Source: Paenibacillus barengoltzii NBRC 101215 (GTDB lineage: Bacteria; Bacillota; Bacilli; Paenibacillales; Paenibacillaceae). Taken from it: a DNA stretch of 64,000 nt. This document shows, one piece after another, positions 32,260-41,041 of the stretch. The notes under the pieces are model-generated. The model did not search any database, had not been told where the DNA came from, and saw only the letters and a program-made list of their open reading frames with translations. Each line of letters starts with the position of its first letter. The first letter of the stretch is position 1. The stretch covers positions 1-64,000 of the forward strand of contig NZ_BILV01000016.1 in assembly GCF_004000745.1 (NCBI RefSeq), written 5' to 3'. A program made the position numbers and the translations under genes.

Positions 32260-33489
32260 CTAGTTTAAATAAGGTAACGGATCCACTGGTTTCCCGTCAA
32301 CTCGCACCTCAAAATGCAAGTTATTCCCCGTTGCAGTTCCTGTACTTCCGACCTCAGCAATTTTTTGTCCTCGTTTTACCGTGTCCCCTTTTTTCACTTT
32401 AATTCCATTATTGCGAATATGGGCGTAAAGCGTCCAAACGTTGTCTCCATGGTCGACAATAACCGTGTTGCCATAACCACTCCACCATTCTGCAACAATG
32501 ACAACGCCACTTTCGGCAGCCTGAATTTCCGTTCCCTGAGGGGCTGCATAGTCAACACCTTTGTGCATTTTAACTTCCCCGGTGACCGGATGTACTCGAG
32601 TTCCGTACTTTGAAGATAAACGAGCCCCCGGAATCGGTAGGGACATGGCTCCCGAACCACTTTTCACTTTTTCTGATGAAAAATTAGAGTTTGCACTTTT
32701 ATATGTGTAAACTTGCTCCGACTTCAGCTTGTTTTTTTCTTTTTCAAGTATTGCTCTTTTTGTAGCGAGTTCGATCAATAAAGTCTCCTGCTCTTCCGAA
32801 ATATCTTCAGATTCTTCAATCTCCTCGCTGTATCGGGCAATCAGTTGCTGCTTCTCATCCTCTTTATTTTCCAAAACGCTTTTCCGCGACTCCGCTTCAA
32901 CATACAAGGTCTTTATTTTCTCATAATCCTCCTTCAATTTCCGTTGCTGCTCTAATAGACGCTCCTTGTCCTTATTATATTCATCTAATAACATTCGATC
33001 CTGATTGGCTATAGCTTGCAATACTTCGGCACGTTCTAAAAAGTCAATAAAACTTGTCGAGGACAACAATACGTCCAAGTAAGAAACATTTCCGTCTGTA
33101 TACATCAACCGTATTCGAGAATCCAGCCATTTGGAGCGCTCCTTGACTCTTTGCTTGGTTTTGTCCAACTTTTCGTTAGTCTGGCGTAATTCTGCCTCTG
33201 CTTGCTCAGTATCAATGGCGATTTTAGTCAATTCTTCGCTTACGGAGTCGATCTCAATCAATATTTGTTTGATATAGTTTTTATTTTTATTAACATAATG
33301 CTCGGCTTCCTGTTGCTGTTTTTCTGCAGCTTTTTGCTTTTGCTCAGCTATTTTCGCCCGTTCTTGAAGTTGTTTCAATTCGTTGTCTAATTGGCTAACG
33401 GTTTTGGCATAAATATGATCCAAAGGACGGAACAAAAATGTGATAAAAATCACAAATACGGTCGCAGATAACCATTTTCTCAAGTTCAA
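32260..33489 (-). CDS. Secreted coiled-coil M23 peptidase-like protein with degenerate HxH motif
   Basis: A 409-residue protein with a signal peptide (1-28), about 210 residues of coiled coil, and a C-terminal M23 domain. This is the architecture of EnvC/CwlO-like cell-wall hydrolases or activators. H309, D313 (HKGVD) and H357 (YAHI) are kept, but the usual HxH is NLH (N390, H392), replacing the first His that acts in catalysis. The domain might therefore be an activator rather than an active enzyme (compare EnvC). It lies alone before a terminator. Confidence 0.88.
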   Translation of the reverse strand: MNLRKWLSATVFVIFITFLFRPLDHIYAKTVSQLDNELKQLQERAKIAEQKQKAAEKQQQEAEHYVNKNKNYIKQILIEIDSVSEELTKIAIDTEQAEAELRQTNEKLDKTKQRVKERSKWLDSRIRLMYTDGNVSYLDVLLSSTSFIDFLERAEVLQAIANQDRMLLDEYNKDKERLLEQQRKLKEDYEKIKTLYVEAESRKSVLENKEDEKQQLIARYSEEIEESEDISEEQETLLIELATKRAILEKEKNKLKSEQVYTYKSANSNFSSEKVKSGSGAMSLPIPGARLSSKYGTRVHPVTGEVKMHKGVDYAAPQGTEIQAAESGVVIVAEWWSGYGNTVIVDHGDNVWTLYAHIRNNGIKVKKGDTVKRGQKIAEVGSTGTATGNNLHFEVRVDGKPVDPLPYLN

Positions 33490-33601
33490 CTACATTTCCC
33501 CATTTTCTTATGTTTTTTATTTCTCATTTCATATTAGTATTGTAATTAAGAAATATAGAGAAAGAATGTAGAAAGTACGAAGAAATAACTTGTTATTGAA
33601 G

Positions 33602-34069
33602 CTACTCATTCAAAAATTCTATTAGCTTTTTTACGCCCTTTTCAAACGACTTAAGCTCATTTTCATTAAGCTCATCTCGAATCCATTGGTCAAATGGCTT
33701 AACAAAAAATTCCTCATTGGCAAAATATACTGATTCTCCTTTATCGGTTAAAATTACAGTCACCTTATTAGAACCACGCATTAGGAAACGCTGAACTAAA
33801 CCTTTGTTCTCCATTCGATCAATGATCTGAGTAATAGCTCCATTCGTTACACCAATTCGGTTAGCTAATTGTCCCATAATCATTCCTCTGCCAGTACCGA
33901 TAGTTTGAATGACATGGATTTCACTGGGAGTGAAAGAACCGATCGAACCCAAATTTCTCGGTTGTCGTTCGCGCAGCCGGATTTGATGGAGTAATCGTGT
34001 AAATAGAAAGCTGGTTGTCGTTCCAGGTAGTCCTTTCCCCAAGGCCAAAGTATCCGAACTTTTGCTCAT
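33602..34069 (-). CDS. MarR-family regulator
   Basis: A 155-residue winged-helix regulator with the MarR layout (SFTPSEIHVIQTIGTGRGMI, GVTNGAITQIIDRMENKGLV, wing LMRGSNKVTVILTDKG). No Cys cluster, so direct metal sensing is less likely. It is isolated between the M23 gene and the two-component pair, and its targets are unknown. Confidence 0.88.
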   Translation of the reverse strand: MSKSSDTLALGKGLPGTTTSFLFTRLLHQIRLRERQPRNLGSIGSFTPSEIHVIQTIGTGRGMIMGQLANRIGVTNGAITQIIDRMENKGLVQRFLMRGSNKVTVILTDKGESVYFANEEFFVKPFDQWIRDELNENELKSFEKGVKKLIEFLNE

Positions 34070-34227
34070 TTTTCCTCACTCCTTAATGAATTTTCATATC
34101 TTTTTACTTTCTAGCAATAGATTACTAGAAATAACTAAGATAACCCTGAGATTATCCTTAGAATTTGATAAGAATTTTCTCACGAACTAATGCTCTATCC
34201 AAAATACAGATAGAGCATTAGTTACTT

Positions 34228-35607
34228 TCAAGTTATGATTTTGGGTAAACAGACTTTGAATAGACTTCCTTGGCCTGGTGAGCTTGTCACCTTGATAGAA
34301 CCATCATGGATATCAACGATACTCTTCGCAAGTGCTAAGCCCAAGCCTGTACCTTCGGATGTGTACATTCTTGCCGGTTTACTTCGGTAAAAGCGGTCAA
34401 ATATATGGGGGATATCATCCGGCTCGATCCCAATACCTGTATCGTCAATCTCAACACCACAATAATCTGAATCCTGAAAAATCGTTAGGGTAATTTGCCC
34501 GCTTTCCGGCGTATATCTTATCGCATTTTCAAGTAATATAAGGATCAATTGTTTGAGGAGATCTTCATTGCCCCAAGTCATTACTGAGGGTTGATATTTA
34601 AAAGTGATTTCCACTTTAGGATTGGAGGATAGAATTCGTGATTCCAATTCCTTTAAAATATTGGATACATCAACGATTCCTTTTTGAATCTCATGTCCGG
34701 CATCCGCCCGAGCCAGAGATAGCAAATCGCCTACAAGCTTTGACATCCGTTTAGCTTCTCTAGATACGTCGCTCAAAATATCGGCTTTTTCTTCTGAAGG
34801 AATATTCGCATTCTTCTGCAGAATATCCAAATTTCCGCGTATCGCTGTCAAAGGAGCCCTAAGCTCATGCGATGCGTAAGAAATAAATCTACGTTGGCCG
34901 ACAAACGCTTTTTCCAAACTATCTAACATTTCATTAAAAGTTTCCGCCAGGTGGCCTAACTCATCTTTGGCCCCCGAATATACAACCCTTTGGTTAAAAC
35001 TTTGTGATTCCGTTATAGCCTGCGCCGTTTGGCTAATGATCTCTACTCCACTTAATGATTTGCGGGCCATGAACCAACTGGCGATGGCTGCCAGAAGTAA
35101 TCCTGTAAACGTTACGCCAAAGATTGACCACCCCAAACGTACCAAGGAGGCATCAACTTGCTGTAGAGAAACCTCAGCTTGTATATAGCCGACAATATTT
35201 TGCCGATAGCGTATCGGCGTCACCATCACACGGAAACGATTATTTTCTTGATCTGTATAAGTTAGCAAACGATCTTGCGTCTTGTTGAAATCCGTGAATG
35301 GAGTATCTGGAGCTCGATAAGGATTGGCGCTCTTCGCAATATTTTTTCCTGTTCGGTCCCTAACGATGACATAAACGCCATTTAAAGAAAACTCCTCGAA
35401 GGAAAAATTCGCTTCGGTTAAAGGGGTTCCTTCAACTAATCCTTTCTCCAGTTCCTCCCGAATATGCAAGGACACACTGGTAAGCAAACGATCCTGGTCT
35501 CTATAATATGAAGCGTGATGCATAAAAAAGATGGATGATGTAATTCCGATCAACAATATTCCAAAAATAAGGGTACTCCAGAGGGTTAAGCGCATTCTTA
35601 TCGGCAT
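34228..35607 (-). CDS. Sensor histidine kinase (CusS/ArlS-like architecture)
   Basis: A 459-residue kinase: TM1 at 8-28, extracytoplasmic domain of about 125 residues, TM2 at 160-180, HAMP, phospho-acceptor H247 in SYASHELRAPLTAIR, then N, G1 (DTGIGIEPDDIPHIF) and G2 (GTGLGLALAKS) boxes. It is coupled to the preceding response regulator (four-base gap) and downstream of a cupredoxin-like gene. The extracellular part shows no clear His/Met cluster. Copper or other envelope stress is likely from context, not proven. Confidence 0.93.
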   Translation of the reverse strand: MPIRMRLTLWSTLIFGILLIGITSSIFFMHHASYYRDQDRLLTSVSLHIREELEKGLVEGTPLTEANFSFEEFSLNGVYVIVRDRTGKNIAKSANPYRAPDTPFTDFNKTQDRLLTYTDQENNRFRVMVTPIRYRQNIVGYIQAEVSLQQVDASLVRLGWSIFGVTFTGLLLAAIASWFMARKSLSGVEIISQTAQAITESQSFNQRVVYSGAKDELGHLAETFNEMLDSLEKAFVGQRRFISYASHELRAPLTAIRGNLDILQKNANIPSEEKADILSDVSREAKRMSKLVGDLLSLARADAGHEIQKGIVDVSNILKELESRILSSNPKVEITFKYQPSVMTWGNEDLLKQLILILLENAIRYTPESGQITLTIFQDSDYCGVEIDDTGIGIEPDDIPHIFDRFYRSKPARMYTSEGTGLGLALAKSIVDIHDGSIKVTSSPGQGSLFKVCLPKIIT

Positions 35608-35611
35608 CGCA

Positions 35612-36289
35612 TCATTCCCTCAATACATAACCGGCGCCTCTGACAGTATGAATAAGGCGAGGTTCATTCTGCGCTTCCAGCTTACTCCGCAAATAGCCTA
35701 CATATACCTCCAAAACGTTTGACTCCCCTCGAAAATCGAATCCCCATACTCTTTCCATAAGCAGCTCCCGGGTCAAAACTTGCTGAGGATGTTTCATGAA
35801 AAAACAAAGGAGATTAAACTCGGTTGTGGAAAATTCAATCGTACGCGATCCTCGAAATGCCTGACGCGTTGAAAGATCGAGTACCAGATCAGAAAAGATC
35901 AGTTTTTCGTCTTCCTTCTTCTGATGATCAAGTCGCCGTAACAAAGCTTTAACCCTTGCAACTAACTCTTCAAACGCAAAAGGTTTAACCAAATAATCGT
36001 CAGCGCCTGTCTCAAGGCCATGGACCCGATCTGCAATGGAATCCATACCGGTAACCATAAGAATTGGAATGCCCGCATCTTTCCGTAACCTTTTGCAAAC
36101 TTCCAACCCATCAAGATCAGGCATCATGATATCCAGAATGATTAAATCCGGCTCATCTTCCAGCACCAGATTAAGGCCTTCTTTCCCTCCGTTCGCAACA
36201 GTGACCTCGTATCCTTCATATGTTAATCCCCTTCGAATCATGGTCGATATCGTCTTATCGTCATCTATTATAAGAATTTTGGCACCCAC
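35612..36289 (-). CDS. OmpR-family response regulator
   Basis: A 225-residue regulator with intact receiver residues (IIDDDK, D53 in ILDIMMPDLDG, K in VKPFAF) and a winged helix ending AGYVLRE. It is upstream of and coupled to the 34228-35607 kinase. Probably autoregulated and controlling the adjacent cupredoxin and copZ-copA genes, by position only. Confidence 0.94.
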   Translation of the reverse strand: MGAKILIIDDDKTISTMIRRGLTYEGYEVTVANGGKEGLNLVLEDEPDLIILDIMMPDLDGLEVCKRLRKDAGIPILMVTGMDSIADRVHGLETGADDYLVKPFAFEELVARVKALLRRLDHQKKEDEKLIFSDLVLDLSTRQAFRGSRTIEFSTTEFNLLCFFMKHPQQVLTRELLMERVWGFDFRGESNVLEVYVGYLRSKLEAQNEPRLIHTVRGAGYVLRE

Positions 36290-36352
36290 TAACTTTTCAC
36301 CTCTCCACTGCCCCCATGACTGCCTGCATTATTTATTGTAGGCCGAAGGTTT

Positions 36353-36748
36353 TTATTTATACTTTTCTGTTGTGTCTCGAACAACCATTGTCCCTTGGTA
36401 CCTTCCCATTTGGCTAGTAAACCGGTAGCTCCCTGCTTCATTAGGAAACAGCTCAACTATAGCCTTTTGTCCGTACGGCAGCACGATACTTTTATGATAA
36501 TGGGGGAACATGACCAATTCTGAATAAGCCGTCTTTTCCTCCCTGATAAATTCCATACGGACAGGTTTACCACGTTGTACAACAATCGTATTCGGTATGT
36601 ACTTTCCATTCACGCGGATCTTTACTTCTTGATAACCTGATGGGCTGAGAATAATGTGGTGTTTCTTTTTTTTCCTAAATAAGAAACCGATACTCCCGAC
36701 AATAAACAGTAGAATTAATAAAGTACCTCCCCATTGATAAATGCTCAT
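36353..36748 (-). CDS. Membrane-anchored cupredoxin-like protein
   Basis: A 131-residue protein from ATG 36748 (GGGGAACTCC upstream); longer frames lack a site. One transmembrane helix (WGGTLLILLFIVGSIGFLF), then an extracellular domain with cupredoxin features (VKIRVNGKYIPNTIVVQRGK, MFPHYHKSIVLPYG, GSYRFTSQMGRYQGTMVV). The copper ligand Cys of typical members is Ser/Gln (TSQMG), though His-rich PHYH and Met remain, so binding may differ. Upstream of the response regulator and downstream of copZ-copA, it fits an envelope copper-handling role. Confidence 0.75.
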   Translation of the reverse strand: MSIYQWGGTLLILLFIVGSIGFLFRKKKKHHIILSPSGYQEVKIRVNGKYIPNTIVVQRGKPVRMEFIREEKTAYSELVMFPHYHKSIVLPYGQKAIVELFPNEAGSYRFTSQMGRYQGTMVVRDTTEKYK

Positions 36749-36891
36749 GGAGTTCCCCGCTTTCAAAAATTTCATCTTTATGCCAGTTATTATAATCAAC
36801 AAAGATAAGTTTGTTATGAGATTAACCTGAGAAATAAATAAGAAGTAATTTCGGCTCAAGCCAACCTACCATGATATCACTACCGCAAAAA

Positions 36892-36915
36892 ACAAGCACT
36901 CAATCGAGTGCTTGT
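36892..36915 (-). terminator. Terminator of copA-copZ
   Basis: ACAAGCACTC-AATC-GAGTGCTTGT forms a 10-base stem; the minus strand continues with TTTTTTGC. It ends the copA-copZ operon. Confidence 0.88.
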
Positions 36916-36952
36916 TCGTAACTGGCATTCAAAGAAATATTGAACTAATCAT

Positions 36953-37150
36953 TTAATTTACTTTATAGCCTGTCTTGTTAATGGCTTCTTTAATCTCATC
37001 CAAAGAAACTTTATTATCGTCGAACTCAACTGCAACGGATTTGGAAGCTAAATCAACTTCACACGATGCACCAACATTCTCTACTGATGTTTCCACCTTT
37101 TTAGCGCAGCCTCCACAGTGCATACCTTCAACGATTAAATTTGCTTTCAT
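36953..37150 (-). CDS. copZ: Copper chaperone CopZ
   Basis: A 65-residue heavy-metal-associated domain with GMHCGGCAKKVE, binding Cu(I) through the two cysteines. ATG 37150 follows GGAGGTAACAAAC; the frame from 37165 contains this site and is not used. It hands copper to CopA. It follows copA and ends at a terminator. Confidence 0.95.
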   Translation of the reverse strand: MKANLIVEGMHCGGCAKKVETSVENVGASCEVDLASKSVAVEFDDNKVSLDEIKEAINKTGYKVN

Positions 37151-37193
37151 GTTTGTTACCTCCATATTTTGATTTCGTTTTTGAATTCACTTT

Positions 37194-39602
37194 TTATAAT
37201 TTTACTCTTTGCAGACGAAGCGAATTAAGCACGACGGATACAGAACTAAAGGCCATCGCTGCCCCCGCAAGCCATGGGGCTAAGAACCCCAGAGCCGCAA
37301 TCGGAATTCCCAACGAGTTATAAGCCAAGGCCCAAAAGAAGTTTTGTCTAATATTGCTCATGGTTTTACGACTCATATAGATCGCATCCGGAATGCTGTT
37401 TAGATCTCCCCGCATTAAGGTAACATCCGCTGCTTCCATGGCCACATCGGTACCTGTACCAATAGCCATACCTATGTCCGCAGTAGCAAGAGCAGGGGCA
37501 TCATTAATGCCGTCACCTACCATCGCCACTTTTTTGCCTTGAGCTTGCAGCTTCTTGACTTCTTCTGCCTTACCTTCAGGCAAAACCTCCGCTAATACGT
37601 GTTCAATACCTACTTCTTTGGCGATGGCGTTAGCCGTTCTTTGGTTATCCCCTGTAATCATGACAACTTCAATACCCAGTTGTTTTAATCTCGAGACAGC
37701 TGCTTTTGAGGTTTCTTTAATTGTATCGGCAACCGCAACCAGCCCAGCATAGGCACCATCTATAGCAACCAGCATTGCCGTCTTTCCTCCCGTCTCCAGG
37801 TCCTCCATATTGGAAATCGCCTCAGCATAAGCGATATTCCGAGAAGCTAGAAGTTTTCGGGTTCCAACCAGCAGCTCGCGGCCATCTACAATGGCACGAA
37901 TTCCATGTCCGGGTATCGCTTCAAATTGCTCTGTTTCCGGAATGTTGATTCCTTTGGAAACTGCACCGTTTACGATAGCTTCGGCCAGCGGATGCTCCGA
38001 CTTTTTCTCGGCAGCCGCAACCAAACGCAAGAGCTCATCTTCGTTTAATGCGTCTGTTATAACATCCGTAAGCTCAGGTTTCCCTTTTGTAACCGTTCCT
38101 GTTTTATCCAGAATAATGGCATTAATTTTATGCGTCGATTCTAAATGTTCACCCCCTTTGAATAATATCCCCGCCTCAGCGGCGCGTCCGGAGCCGGCCA
38201 TAATCGAGGTTGGCGTCGCCAACCCGAGGGCGCAAGGGCAGGCGATGACAAGAACGGCAATCAATTTTTCCAGCGCCTCCGCAAAATTGCCTGGCGCTAC
38301 AAAGAAATACCATACTAGAAACGTTACTACAGCAATAGCTACAACGATTGGCACGAACACGCCTGAAATCCGGTCGGCCACTCTTTGAATAGGCGCCTTC
38401 GAGCCTTGGGCTTCTTCAACCACCTTAATAATTTGAGCCAGGGCAGTTTCTTTGCCAACCTTGGTGGCCTTAATCTTCAAAGAACCATTTTTATTGATTG
38501 TGGCTCCAATGACGCCTTCACCGGGATTTTTCTCAACCGGTATGCTTTCACCCGTGATCATGGACTCGTCAACCGACGAAGTGCCTTCAACAACTACTCC
38601 ATCAACCGGCACCTTCTCCCCCGGTTTGACAACGATCAAGTCGCCTACGATGACCTGCTCTACGGGAAGAGATACTTCTTGACCGTCACGTATAACCAAA
38701 GCCGTCTTGGCCTGTAATCCCATTAGAGTTTTTATCGCTTCAGAAGTACGCCCCTTGGCAAGCATTTCAAACAATTTACCCAGGATGACCAAAGTGATGA
38801 GGACGGAACTTGTTTCAAAATAAAGCTCAGCCGTTCCATGATGCCCCCCCATAAACTGCCATTCAAAGGTCTTATATACGCTATAGAAGTAAGCCGCTGA
38901 TGTGCCAAGGGCAATTAGAACATCCATGTTAGCACTTTTATTTCTAAGCGCTTTATACGCTCCCGTATAAAACTCTTTCCCGATCCAAAATTGCACAGGA
39001 GCGGCTAATACCAATTGAACCCAAGGGTTTAACAGAAACCCTGGAATCCACATAGAGGAAGTCCATTGGAAATGCGCGATCATTGCCCATAGCAAAGGCA
39101 AGGAAAGTGCTGCGGAGATAATTAGTTTCACTTTTTGTTTCCGGATCGCCTTGGCCCTATGGTCCTCTTGCTTTGATTCGCTTTTCGGCGTGGCCTGATA
39201 ACCCAACTTCTGTACCCGTTGGATCATATCCTCCACTGTAACCTCGGATGGTGTGTATTCCACGTGAGCCGATTCCATGGCCAAATTTACGTTAGCCTTC
39301 GTTACTCCCGGTAGCTTATTAAGCCCCTTTTCGATTCGTGTAGCACATGCAGCGCATGTCATTCCCCCAATTTGGAAATCAGCCGCAGACTTCACAGTGC
39401 CATATCCAAGATCAGAAATTTTTTTTTCAAAAGCCTCAACGTCGGTTTTATCCGAATCAAAATGTATCGTTGCTTTCTCTAATGCTAAATTGACATTAGC
39501 CGATTCGACACCGTTCACTTTGTTTAATCCTTTTTCAATCCTTGTAGCACAAGCAGCACATGTCATACCTGAGATCTGCAAAGAAACCTGTTTGCTTGCC
39601 AT
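37194..39602 (-). CDS. copA: P-type Cu(I)-exporting ATPase CopA
   Basis: An 802-residue PIB-type ATPase with two N-terminal metal-binding domains ([14 protein letters not shown] twice), eight transmembrane helices, the transport-site [12 protein letters not shown], the phosphorylation loop DKTGTVTKG and the nucleotide-binding HPLAEAI. It exports Cu(I) from the cytoplasm. ATG 39602 is followed by a normal reading frame. Upstream lies a CsoR-type box overlapping the promoter region. Confidence 0.97.
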   Translation of the reverse strand: MASKQVSLQISGMTCAACATRIEKGLNKVNGVESANVNLALEKATIHFDSDKTDVEAFEKKISDLGYGTVKSAADFQIGGMTCAACATRIEKGLNKLPGVTKANVNLAMESAHVEYTPSEVTVEDMIQRVQKLGYQATPKSESKQEDHRAKAIRKQKVKLIISAALSLPLLWAMIAHFQWTSSMWIPGFLLNPWVQLVLAAPVQFWIGKEFYTGAYKALRNKSANMDVLIALGTSAAYFYSVYKTFEWQFMGGHHGTAELYFETSSVLITLVILGKLFEMLAKGRTSEAIKTLMGLQAKTALVIRDGQEVSLPVEQVIVGDLIVVKPGEKVPVDGVVVEGTSSVDESMITGESIPVEKNPGEGVIGATINKNGSLKIKATKVGKETALAQIIKVVEEAQGSKAPIQRVADRISGVFVPIVVAIAVVTFLVWYFFVAPGNFAEALEKLIAVLVIACPCALGLATPTSIMAGSGRAAEAGILFKGGEHLESTHKINAIILDKTGTVTKGKPELTDVITDALNEDELLRLVAAAEKKSEHPLAEAIVNGAVSKGINIPETEQFEAIPGHGIRAIVDGRELLVGTRKLLASRNIAYAEAISNMEDLETGGKTAMLVAIDGAYAGLVAVADTIKETSKAAVSRLKQLGIEVVMITGDNQRTANAIAKEVGIEHVLAEVLPEGKAEEVKKLQAQGKKVAMVGDGINDAPALATADIGMAIGTGTDVAMEAADVTLMRGDLNSIPDAIYMSRKTMSNIRQNFFWALAYNSLGIPIAALGFLAPWLAGAAMAFSSVSVVLNSLRLQRVKL

Positions 39603-39648
39603 GTCCGACCCACCTCGTTTTATTCAAGTAACTTGCTTAATCAAAATA

Positions 39649-39663
39649 TACCCTACAGGGGTA
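39649..39663. promoter_or_regulatory. CsoR-type operator of copA
   Basis: TACCC-TACAG-GGGTA is an inverted repeat of the type bound by CsoR; it lies about 50 bases upstream of copA. The csoR gene is at 43.3 kb. Confidence 0.75.
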
Positions 39664-39785
39664 CCCTATGTCAATGCATTATTTTTATTTTGTTGGTGTT
39701 CCTTTTATCAACATTCCTTAGTATTGCCCACTTTTGAAGAGGAGAAGTATAATGGGAGAAGTTTGTATTACCATCGGAGGGTGTT

Positions 39786-41036
39786 ATGAAAGAATTGATT
39801 ACAAAATTAGCTAATGAATATAAGCAAGATAAAGAATCCGTTTACCAAATATGGTTTCTGAATAATGAAGAAAGATTAAAAGCATTTCGCACGATTAGAA
39901 ATGGGTTATTCGAAGTGATTAACGCCATAGAGAATAGAACTTTCGGAAATGATTTTAAAGGCTCGCTTTTAGAAACAGTTATTACAGCAATTTCTGAGCA
40001 AAAACAAGTATTTACTGGAGCAGCCCATGCTTTTTATTGGAAACCAAAACTTCGTATACCCGACATTTATGAAAATGAAAATAATCAGTTAGCATTCGGG
40101 CGTTTTTTGAAAGCTTGCATTTCAGCCACCAATGAAAGACAAATTCTTCAGGAGATTGTGAAACTTGATCAACTTCAAATTAAAGGACTTGGTCCTGCTG
40201 TAGCTAATATCCTTTATTTCTTGCACCCCGCTCTCTTCCCTCCATTTAATACTGCCATTGTTAATGGGTTTAACACTCTTTTTGACATGAAAATAAAGTT
40301 AGGATCCTGGAGTGCTTATTTGCAAATGAGGGAGACTATTATCTCAATAAATGAGAAATACCGAATACATTTTTCTAAGGATTTGGGAGCTATTAGTGGT
40401 CTTTTGTTTGAAATTGGCTCTGGTCGTTACATTTTTGAGCAGGATGCCGTAAAATTTGTTGCATCTTTGGAGAATGCCCAAAACGATAATTGGACTAAAA
40501 GACACCAAGAAGTAGTTCAGAACATCCTAGAAGAAAATGAACATTCTGAAATGCAAGCACATTTAGCTAAAGTTGGTTCGGCATTGGGTTATAAAGTTTG
40601 GATTGCTCAAAATGATCATAAAAGGGAGTGGAATGGTATAAAGCTTGGTGAATTTTCGATCCCTATATTGGATCTGCCCGCTATGCCAAAACAAACGGCA
40701 CAAACGATCTCCCTTATCGATGTCTTATGGATAAATGAAAGAAATCAAATAGTAAGTGCGTTTGAAGTGGAGAAAAGTACATCAATTTATTCCGGAATTC
40801 TTAGACTACATGACCTCTCCATATCTATAACAAGTCATGAAAGCCGCCTATATCTTGTTGCCCCTGAAAAAAGGGAAAAGGAAATAAAGGCCCAACTATT
40901 AAGACCATCTTTCCAACAAGGAGTGCATTTCCCGATTTCTTATATCTTTTTTTCTGAACTACGTCAGAATTGTGATGCAATGTGCATGTTCGGTTCAGAT
41001 TTGAGTGTATTGGGAAAAATCGCCAAGACTGTGTAA
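39786..41036 (+). CDS. Restriction-endonuclease-like protein (PD-(D/E)XK candidate)
   Basis: A 416-residue protein. The N-terminal half has a helix-hairpin-helix-like stretch (LQIKGLGPAVANILYFLHP) and the C-terminal half has a PD-(D/E)XK-like core: a strand with Asp (LIDVLWINERNQ) followed by FEVEKSTSIYSGI. This layout resembles type II restriction or McrBC-like nucleases. No methylase partner is adjacent on this strand. ATG 39786 follows CGGAGGGTGTT. It converges with the 41042-43237 gene. Orphan nucleases of this kind occur in defence or mobile DNA; its role here is unknown. Confidence 0.65.
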   Translation: MKELITKLANEYKQDKESVYQIWFLNNEERLKAFRTIRNGLFEVINAIENRTFGNDFKGSLLETVITAISEQKQVFTGAAHAFYWKPKLRIPDIYENENNQLAFGRFLKACISATNERQILQEIVKLDQLQIKGLGPAVANILYFLHPALFPPFNTAIVNGFNTLFDMKIKLGSWSAYLQMRETIISINEKYRIHFSKDLGAISGLLFEIGSGRYIFEQDAVKFVASLENAQNDNWTKRHQEVVQNILEENEHSEMQAHLAKVGSALGYKVWIAQNDHKREWNGIKLGEFSIPILDLPAMPKQTAQTISLIDVLWINERNQIVSAFEVEKSTSIYSGILRLHDLSISITSHESRLYLVAPEKREKEIKAQLLRPSFQQGVHFPISYIFFSELRQNCDAMCMFGSDLSVLGKIAKTV

Positions 41037-41041
41037 AGTTG

